Shown here in pieces: positions 56,152-64,000 of a stretch of DNA of 64,000 nt; the stretch's first letter is position 1, and each line of letters opens with the position of its first letter. A program made the translations under genes and the position numbers. The stretch is from Babylonia areolata (Eukaryota; Mollusca; Gastropoda; Neogastropoda; Buccinidae): positions 18,080,025-18,144,024 of the forward strand of contig NC_134895.1 of assembly GCF_041734735.1 (NCBI RefSeq). The letters run 5' to 3'. Under the pieces are notes generated by a model. It was not told the DNA's origin and searched no databases. It saw only the letters and a program-made list of their open reading frames with translations.

Positions 56152-57605
56152 AAAAGGGTCAAAACATGAACCAGGAAACTACAGACCAGTGAGCTTGACT
56201 TGTACTGTGTGTAAGATCTTGGAGTCCTTTATCAGGGATGTTATAGTATCGCACATGACAACAAACAATCTGAATGCAGACTGTCAACATGGTTTTAGAC
56301 AGAGAAGATCGTGTACAACACAGCTCCTAGAAGTAATTGAAGATCTCACAAAAATGATAGAAATGGGTAACCTGTAGACATAATTTATATAGACTTTAGA
56401 AAAGCATTTGACTCTGTACCACATCAAAGACTTTTAAAATTAGCTTCATATAGTATTACTGGAAGCATACTGAACTGGACAGAAAACTTCTTGTCAGAAA
56501 GAACACAGGTAGTTAGAACTGGAGAAAAAATGTCAACAAATGAAAATGTTCTTAGTGGTATACCACAAGGTAGCATACTTGGCCCAGTGCTTTTTACAAT
56601 ATACATAAATGACCTTCCTGAAAGTATAGAAAGCAAATGCAAAATATTTGCTGATGATACTAAACTTTACGGCAATGCACAAAAAACCCACTACAGTACA
56701 AAAGGACTTATATAAGTTACAGGACTGGACTGATAGATGGAATCTATATTTTAACGTATCAAAGTGTAAAGTAATGCACACGGGAAGAAATAATCCAGAA
56801 AACAAATACCATATGATAATAGAAGACACCACATAGGACATTGAAAAATGTCAAAGTGAGAAAGACCTTGGCATCATTTTTGATAATAAACTATCATTTG
56901 ACATACATATACAGAATATAATAAACAAAGCCAACCAGATGATAGGAATAATTAAGAGAACATTTACCTATTTACATAAAGATGTATTTCTTAAACTGTA
57001 TAAAGCATTGGTTAGATCACAAGTGGAATATGGTAATATTGTGTGGCACCCATACCTCAAGAGACAATCTTAGCTATAGAAAGGGTACAAAGAAGAACAA
57101 CTAAGTAAAAGAATGCAAATCTATGAGCTACCACCAGAGACTTATATACTTAAATATGTATTCATTAAAGGGAAGAAGGCTAAGAGGGGATTTAACAGAA
57201 ACATACAAAATGTTAAATTGCTATAATGAAGTCAATGTAAATGATATTTTTAGAATGTCAGATTATGAGAGTACAAGAAATTTAATGATGAAAATTTGTA
57301 AAGAGCACTGTAATACTAACCCAAGGAAAAATTCATTAGTATTAGAATTGCACAAATATGGAATGCACTACCAATCGAAACTAAACTTGCACAAAATACT
57401 AATGTGTTAAGAAATCTCCTTGACATGAACATCAATTGAAAAGAAAAAAATATTGACTTTGATGAGTGATTTTCAGAACGTGTAAAAGAAAACATATATG
57501 TATCCCACAAATAAAAGGAGACCGATATTGAAGGGGACATAAGAAAGGCCGTGAGGCCTAGGCAGTCAAATGCCAGTCTCTACACTACTACTACTACTAC
57601 TACTA
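55451..57605 (+). mobile_element. (TAC)n-tailed LINE, plus-strand copy inserted in its own relative
   Basis: Begins inside the endonuclease domain (VDLVLVNENN, GKSDHDMLVFQF), then [67 protein letters not shown] (motif A), [20 protein letters not shown] (motif B), [10 protein letters not shown] (catalytic FADD) and DLGIIFDNKLSFDIHIQNII. It ends in (TAC)n at 57582-57605. CTTGA at 55446-55450 and 57606-57610 is a likely target-site duplication. (TA)n runs at 55684-55732 and 56063-56148 interrupt the frame, with further stops and shifts. The motif pattern fits the CR1/jockey group. Confidence 0.85.
55732..55818 (+). repeat. Right arm of the 87-bp inverted repeat
   Basis: Begins TCTGAGTTGATGGCACAATC directly after the (TA)n run and ends CCAAACGCTTCTG. 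It continues into GGAGAAAGCTCCAGGTCGGG, which is not present beside the left arm. It is foreign to the surrounding LINE ORF. Confidence 0.95.
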
Positions 57606-57899
57606 CTTGAGGTATGGGTGCCACACAATATTAACATATTCTTCTTGCCACTGAGTGTGATCAAACCAATGCTTTACTATAGTTTAAGACGTATATTATG
57701 GAGCAGCATTTAAAATCGACGTGGATGTCCCAGATAAATAGGCTAAAACCTAAAACAAACCAAGAAGTCATATATTTATTCCTGAGTTGCAGCTGGCTTC
57801 GGGAGGTCGGGAATGGGGAAATTGCGTTTCAAGTAGTTCCAATGTTTCGGGAGGTTCCGGTCAATAAACGGACCCCCTCACCACTGATCTATTTTTAGA

Positions 57900-58190
57900 A
57901 CAGTGACACCCCCCCCCCCCTCCCCATTACCTTTACCCATCAGATTGTTAACCCATATTTTATAAATGACTGTCTTATAGTAATGTGTATAATCAAGACG
58001 TACGGTTTATGAACAAAAGTATTGATATATATGGTTTTACTTTAAAAAAAATTACAATAATTTCATTAATTCTCGTTACTTCGTGATGAAACATGGCGCC
58101 CGTTTGTAAGACCGAAAATACGAAGCAGGTTGAAAGTTAATTGTCTACTCCTGACATTGTCTTCCAGACAAGGTATAAACGTGCAATTTT
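57900..58190 (+). promoter_or_regulatory. Possible promoter / first non-coding exon of the importin-13 gene
   Basis: ACATGGCGCCCGTTTG at 58090-58105 resembles a YY1-type core-promoter element, and AAGCAG|GTTGAAAG (about 58122-58135) could be a splice donor. The first recognised importin-13 coding exon starts after an acceptor at 62716, so an upstream 5' UTR exon must exist. This is only a candidate. Confidence 0.2.
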
Positions 58191-60836
58191 CAGTTCTTGT
58201 GACTTTTTACTATCATGTGTTTGAACCATTTATTCCCCTGTATTGTTTTTTACGCTGAAATGGTGTGATATATTTTATCTTTTGTTCGGTGTTTACATCT
58301 ACTCCTATCGACGTCAGAGTTCTTTGAAAATTGTGAAAGGGAATGTTTGCAGTGTAACAGAGTGCAATGCTATGCCTACAGGTTGTATTGCATATTTGAT
58401 GGTAAGCCACCTGCGTGTCATGAATGTTTCTAGTCCTAGTTATCCTTCTCCTTCTCGTTGTTCATGGTCACAGTCAGCCCTTTGATTACTTCGTCGTGGA
58501 ACCAGGGAGTAAGGTTCAACTTACAATCAAAGAGAATTATATATAGATCTATATATTTTTATAATTCTAATTAAACACGACATCCGGTTCTCATCACAAG
58601 TGTACGTTCATGCAGAAATAGAAAATAGATACAGATACATGGTCTCACAACACTTATGCATGCCCTTTCACGGTTTTACTACCAGAATATATTATATATT
58701 AAGTCTGTTTAGAGTAAGAATCTTAAGAAACAGTTTGCAGTGCAAAATCAGGTGGTATATATATATATATCTACTACAGTAGCTGTATGATCTACTGATC
58801 TATTGTGCAGAAGAAATGAAAGAAAATAAAGAATATTTAAAAATAACAGCTCATAGTTTTTGTATGTTCATTGTAATTTGTATGGTGCAGTGAACATTTC
58901 AATATTTTTAGGATATATCAGAAAAGAGTTGTAACTGTTACTGTTACTCACTTACTGTTAAAAAGAGTTGTTACTGTTGTGTTAAGAATATTTGAAATAA
59001 CATTTTTATATTTACCTATATTTGATCTAAACAACAACTATGTTATAAACTTAAATGTTTGTGTAATATTTGGATTTGAAGTGCAAGTCTGAAACCAGTC
59101 AAAGCTGAATCAGCCACCACTGTTGAGAGAGAATATCATCGATCGCCACCTAACAAATCAAAATCTTTTCATACGTACTAAAAATCACTGGAAAATGTTT
59201 AAGGGGAGTAGGATTGTTAATGTGATATAGATTTTTACTTTTAACTTTGTGCAGTTACTGATTATCTAAAAAAAAAAAATGAATAAAAGACTGCAGGCGA
59301 ATCAACATTTGCATATGGAGAATGACAGCCCGTTTTCCCTTGAAGATCACAATTACAACATGATCTTAACTCCTGCAGGCCTATTGCCAAGCGAAATTGT
59401 TTCATAACTCTGAAATTATTAGATTAAGAGCATTGCATAGAAAATAATTTATAAACTCAGGCTTTGGGTAATTTTGAACCTGATTTGTGAATATAAATGT
59501 TTCAAACTCAAAGCAATTATTAACAAAAATTATGATATATGTATAAACTGCACAGTATGCATACCTATGATTGTCAGAATTGTTATGTTCACAGTTTACT
59601 CACCATGCAGGCTGTATAACTGGCAGATTTGCTCAGGTTAGATGTTCTTTGTTAAGTTGATCTGGTGCAATTTCTATATGAAAAAGAGGAAAAATAGATC
59701 CGAGCCAAAAGTAACTTTGAAGAGAACTTTTAACATTATAATTTATATTTTTCCCTCTACGGACAAAGCCCACTATTTAAAAGAAGTATAGATCTCTGTC
59801 CGAGAAATGGTTCTTTTTCACTTGCAAGGTCATCAGTGATACTGTGGTCAGTAAGAATTCTAACTTGAACTCATAAATTACATTTTGCAAGTGGATTATA
59901 TATGATAAACTGAGGTACTTCATAAGGAATGATGCAGTTATGCAATTCAGCTCTTTTAGCCTTAAAAAACAAAAACAAAGCAAAAACAAACAGAACAATT
60001 TATTTATCAAAAGAGGTACAACATATTTGGCTGGAATTTGTGAAAAAAACTGTTTTGTTTGGTCACCATATTATTCTGTTAACAGCTTCAATGGTTTTCT
60101 TTTCTTACCCACCCCTTTCTTGTTCTGCAAAATAATCTTAAATATTTCTTTCTTTTTTTTAATTGTTTAAAAATTCCTATTCTTAATCTTGTACTTGATT
60201 TTCTTGGGATTTAAATGTTTGTTAGAATACAGAGATGTGACTGAGAGCTATGCAGAAATGTGTAAATTTTGTACACTTCCATTTCATAAAAAAAACAAAA
60301 GCAAATAAAGTCTGTCAGTTGGGCATGACTGCCGCAGAAACCCATTCCTGAGATCTGTGCAAATCTGGAGAGAAAGTGGGGGGAGGTGGAAGTGCGTGAA
60401 ACTGAGGTATGATGTTGACAATCGGCTAATGTGATGCTACTGCTGATGTATTTGACAGCAAAATTGGAAGAAAACAAAACCTGCCACACTCTTTTTCATC
60501 TGTCCTGATAATGAAAGGCCTATTTCTAATCTGTTGTTTGCTGATGGAACCAACATTATGAGAGTCAGTTCTGAGTCATTTTGATGAAATCTAGTGCACT
60601 TTGAATTAAGAACACCGAACAGAGAAACAAATGCACTTTGAATGAAAAACAACAACAAACAACAACAACAACAACAAAAAAAATGATTCACTCCTGTACT
60701 TGGGATTGTACCGATGTTCTTATGGCCTGATGTGCAAATACATGTCTTTCACATTAAACCCTGTTTTAACAGGGAACACATTACACACACAAACACACAC
60801 TCACACACACACACACTCTCACACAGACACATACAC

Positions 60837-60884
<48 letters not shown>

Positions 60885-61001
60885 GTATATGCACATACAT
60901 AGACACCCCCCCTCCCCCCCCCACCCTCCGCCCCCCCCCCCCACCCCCCCCCCCACCCCCCACCACACAGAGACATACACAGATGCACACACATATAAAC
61001 G

Positions 61002-61041
<40 letters not shown>

Positions 61042-62716
61042 TGTGGGTGTGCACACACTCACATACATGGACAATCTCTGTCCCTGTCTAGCCACTTGGG
61101 GCCATTCCTCACTTTATGCATAAAAAAATGCAACATTTGACAATGCTTTTATTTTTTGTTCTTAAGAAATGTAAGCCAATGATTTGATGATAGGGTGATA
61201 CACTTGATAGCTGCTGTTAGTATAAACTACATGTTATTTTGATCTGTGATGTATAGCCAAAGTACCAAAGATTCATCTCCATTATGAACAGAAAATATGT
61301 TTTGTTTTATACTAGGTTTTAGGCATATAGATAACACTGTTCTTTGCATATAGAAAACACTGTTCTTTCTTTTGTGTGTTTATGTGACATGTAAAAAAGT
61401 TGATGTAGACACCTGCAGAACAAAGAAACACTAGTGGTTCCTGTACTGTGTTCAGTTTGTAAACATTTTTTTGGTCAGCTTCAAGGGGGCTTCAACCCCC
61501 AGACACCCACTGAGGTGTCACCTTTCCATCACACCAGGGCTTTCACAGCCGTCAGAAAATGAAAATTGTTTTCACAATAATGTCAAAACATTAAAACACA
61601 TTTTTAAGAATATCAAATCAGTGAAGAATAGAAATGGATATATATCTATCTGTATCTATCTATATCTGTCTTATCTATCTATCTATCTATATAAAAATGT
61701 TTATTTTATTTTATTTTTTAATATTTACAAATTTTAATGTTTGGGCCCCAGCCTGTAAACAGGTGCATGTTAACAAGTGGTTTGCCAACAGTAAAGAAAT
61801 TAAAAATGAAATCATAGACTGGCAGTGATAATAAACTGATATGTTCTTCTCTGTGTTTAACTTTTCAGTGATTTTATGTGATTCATGTATTGGTATAACT
61901 GTGCCTTGTAATGCTTGTGTCTTTGTTACAAACAGCTGTTTGTACAAATTGACTGGACAATTGACATGTATGTGTTTAGATAAGTATTTGTCGATAATCA
62001 GTCTGTAACCTTTGCAGTGCACAATAGAATAAAAATTATTTTCCTTTTTGTTTCAAAAAGGGCATGTTACAAAAACAACATATTCTTATTAATCTGTGTC
62101 TCCAAAGACCAGAATTTAACTGATACTTGATTTTAAGTTTTATAAATACAATGAATCTTCATTAGAAACAAATGGAGGCTAGTTGCTGTCTTTGAGGCTT
62201 TAATTTCCTGTCCCACTTTTTTTCTTTTAGTTTCTGTAAGATTAATAGATAAAGCGTCTTGGCAGTTTTATGTCGAAAAAGTTGTTAACTTGCATTTTTT
62301 TCCTTCACTGTCAGTGTGTCATATTATTCTGTTTTGATGATTTTTTTGAAAAGGTCTTTTTTCTTATTGCCTTGGAAATATTTAGTGTCTGACCTCTGTA
62401 ATATAGTGTAAACGAAAAAACAAACCAACAACCACAAAAAAACAATCAAACAAAACAAAACAAAAAAAGCCCCAAAAAACAAAAAAAACAACAACCCCAA
62501 AACAGACAAGAAGATCAACAACACATTTAGCTGAAATTAGTATATAAAAAAAAACAACAACAAAAAAGCACACCTTTTTTGTTTGATCAGAATATTTTTC
62601 TACATAGAATAGATGAAAATTAATATACAATTGAGTATTATGCTGTAGTGTAATTAAATGTATGTTCACACATCTTTTCTTCATTTAAAAATGCTCACTT
62701 TGTTTTTCTTTTGCAG
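58191..62716. other. Probable importin-13 first intron or intergenic region
   Basis: No coding signal seen. It includes short TA runs, an AT-rich 58.8-60.2 kb stretch and the large (AC)n cluster at 60.78-61.04 kb. The palindrome-like AAGGGGGCTTCAACCCCC occurs at 61483-61500. Confidence 0.4.
60780..61040 (+). repeat. (AC)n / poly-C microsatellite cluster
   Basis: AC-rich runs at 60784-60882 and 61003-61037 flank a C-rich block (60905-60962) with several C-runs of 8 or more. Confidence 0.95.
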
Positions 62717-62771
62717 ATTTTAACATTGATAGGCATTCCTGTAAATTGGGTGGATGGACTGAACAGAAACC

Positions 62772-63692
62772 ATGGACTTCACTGCAGCAAATGTTGAACG
62801 GGTATGTTCATTGTATTTTTTCAATAGTATTTCTCATCTTTTATAAATGTGCCAGTCTGCATTGGCATTGAGTGCAGTTTCAACAGATGTGCAACCCAGT
62901 GGATAGTATATGACATTTAAACTGAGGATTCTGTGGGTAAAGGGTGCTGATTTTTTTTTCAAAACTTCCAGGTCAGCATATCTGCAGACCTGGTAGTGCC
63001 TTCGTTCCCTGCATCTTTTATGCGTGTACAAAAGCAGATCAAACATGCATGCTAAGATCCTGAAAACCAAGTCAGTGTTTAGTTTGTTTTGGAAATACAA
63101 ATATACTCAGCATGCATAACCCCGAAGACCAAATATGGCTGTCTAGCTGTCTGTAACTAACTGGCTTATTTACTGCCCATTATGCCCTTTGGTATGGAGG
63201 TCAACAAAGATCTGCCACTCTTGTCTGTCTTGGGCCAGTCTCTGAATAAATGGTATCCCAGGTGTGCTTCAGGGTCTTGAGTTCTCCTTAAACTGTTTTG
63301 CGCCTGGTTTTCTTTGGCCTTCATCTCTTGTGTTTTATCTTCTAGTGTTCACTGAAGGGCTGTCTGGGTGATGTGACCTTGCTCTCTTCGCATGGTTCGC
63401 ACAGTCCATTTCCACCGCCTTTTCATGATGATGGCTTCCATTTTCTGTTGATTGCACAGGGCAGGTAGTTGTTGATTAGAGATGGTATTTGCACCTGAAG
63501 ATTTGCATGATTCTTTTAAAAAAACAAAAAACCCTGCTGCATTGACATGGTACATGTTATGTGGTTTTGCAGGCTGTGCTACAGTTTTACTTCCAGGGGT
63601 TTTTGAACCAAGAAGTGCACCAGTGGTTGTCAGCAGCCCAGTACTCCCCTGCTGCCTGGTCCTTCAGCTGGGAGCTGATTCAGCCCACCAAG
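62772..63692 (+). CDS. IPO13: Importin-13, first two coding exons (continues past window)
   Basis: Karyopherin-beta transport receptor; family members carry cargoes such as UBC9 and MAGO-Y14 into the nucleus and eIF1A out. Coding exons are 62772-62801 (MDFTAANVER) and 63573-63692, joined in phase 0. The exon holding the start codon opens after an acceptor at 62715-62716. The 50 visible residues (then AVLQFYFQGFLNQEVHQWLS, AAQYSPAAWSFSWELIQPTK) align with the remembered human segment DFTVENVEKALHQLYY.. and AQVSPQAWHFSWQLLQPDK, the first HEAT repeat / importin-beta N-terminal domain. Human IPO13 has about 20 extra residues before this point, so this start gives a shorter N-terminus. The second donor (AAG|GTCGGC) is weak, but the end after Lys fits the family. 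The intron contains SINE and LINE fragments. Confidence 0.85.
62930..63160 (+). mobile_element. SINE body fragment (family of 47.1-47.7 kb)
   Basis: Blocks in order: CCAGGTCAGCATATCTGCAG, GCAGATCAAACATGCATG, AAGTCAGTGTTTAGTTTG and CAGCATGCATAACCCCG. It lies in importin-13 intron 1 of the coding part, sense orientation. Confidence 0.6.
63170..63485 (-). mobile_element. LINE 3' ORF fragment
   Basis: Minus-strand broken frames give SNQQLPALCNQQ, MKRRWKWTVRTMRREQGHIT, QTALQ and, further on, HLGYHLFRDWPKTDKSGRSL. This is the RRWRWIGHV..R....ITKTAL.W.P.GKRKRGRP..TW region that follows RT in many invertebrate LINEs. It lies antisense in an importin-13 intron, 88 bases before exon 2. Confidence 0.7.
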
Positions 63693-64000
63693 GTCGGCCA
63701 GCGAGTACCTATGTGCTCATTGTATATATATATTATTTATAGACCTACCAACTACTACATTTTGGATAGGTTTGAATATGGTAACTTGAAGACAAACAAA
63801 GCACAATTGACCCAGTTTTGTCTTGGCCAATGCACATTTATGCATAACAATTTTTTGCCAATTGTTATTAACTTTTCATTCAGCACATGTCAAATGGAGG
63901 TCAGATCACCACTGTGGAATTGGCTGGTTGCAGTACTAAGTGCATTAGTTATTTCAGTCAACCAAATGTTTTGCCCCAAGAACTAGGTTCATACAGTTTG

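Larger units (their letters stand above)
54863..57700 (-). mobile_element. (TAC)n-tailed LINE, minus-strand copy split by a same-family insertion
   Basis: Two pieces on the minus strand, about 57700-57606 and 55450-54863, form one 3' fragment: RT C-terminal region, 3' UTR and (TAC)n tail ending at 54864. They are interrupted by the plus-strand copy at 55451-57605. Across the break the reading CCCATACCTCAAGAGACAAT is continuous and matches the intact sequence at 57050-57069. The copy is heavily 5' truncated and its ORF is broken. Confidence 0.85.

Noticed and set aside
60700-61140. His/Thr and Val/Cys repeat frames
   Set aside because: These are frames through (AC)n/(GT)n; the same applies at 32.1, 43.2, 48.8, 50.7-52.3 kb and elsewhere.
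63482-63986. Longer importin-13 exon reading past 63692
   Set aside because: Family alignment places the boundary after ..IQPTK; the downstream frame has no similarity and soon meets AT-rich intron sequence.

Overview
Animal nuclear DNA, most likely from a gastropod mollusc and probably a caenogastropod. This rests on five split genes with animal orthologues, GT-AG introns of 0.4 to 4 kb, very dense (AC)n/(GT)n microsatellites, and tRNA-headed SINEs of a kind I associate with sea-snail genomes. The taxon is an inference. Most long open frames are microsatellite or transposon artefacts, and no operons, CRISPR arrays, rRNA or intact tRNA genes are visible.

Five host genes alternate in strand. 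(1) 766-2392 (+): the last three coding exons of a Vasa/DDX4-type DEAD-box helicase. (2) 24716-10453 (-): a complete nine-exon gene for a 381-residue CIMAP2 (LEXM/C1orf177) protein with GPG-Y repeats. (3) 36739-40603 (+): a complete five-exon gene for a 141-residue sterol carrier protein 2 ending in the peroxisomal signal SKL. (4) 50264-44114 (-): a complete four-exon gene for a 555-residue FAM151/menorin protein with an N-terminal membrane anchor. (5) 62772 to the window end (+): the first two coding exons of importin-13. All exon joins were worked out by hand; reading phase agrees at every junction.

Between and inside the genes lies a heavy load of transposon debris. There are at least four LINE groups: an RNase H-bearing I/Nimbus-like copy at 17.77-20.6 kb; an APE-type family at 7.8-8.7 and 25.7-28.1 kb; CR1/L2-like 3' ends at 8.9, 29.2, 31.7 and 50.5-52.1 kb; and a (TAC)n-tailed family at 54.9-57.7 kb in which one copy sits inside another. 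Several SINE families occur, one copy nested in another at 47 kb. Other repeats are a 1.8 kb G-rich higher-order minisatellite (33.6-35.5 kb), a threefold tandem repeat in CIMAP2 intron 1, and a 63-bp minisatellite in an SCP2 intron.

The genes do not form one pathway: they serve germline RNA metabolism, cilia/axonemes, peroxisomal lipid transfer, cell-surface patterning and nuclear transport. The most striking point is linkage. From memory, CIMAP2, SCP2, FAM151A and IPO13 all lie on human chromosome 1p, so the neighbourhood may preserve an ancient bilaterian linkage group. I found no convincing undescribed molecular system; the novelty here is mainly repeat architecture.
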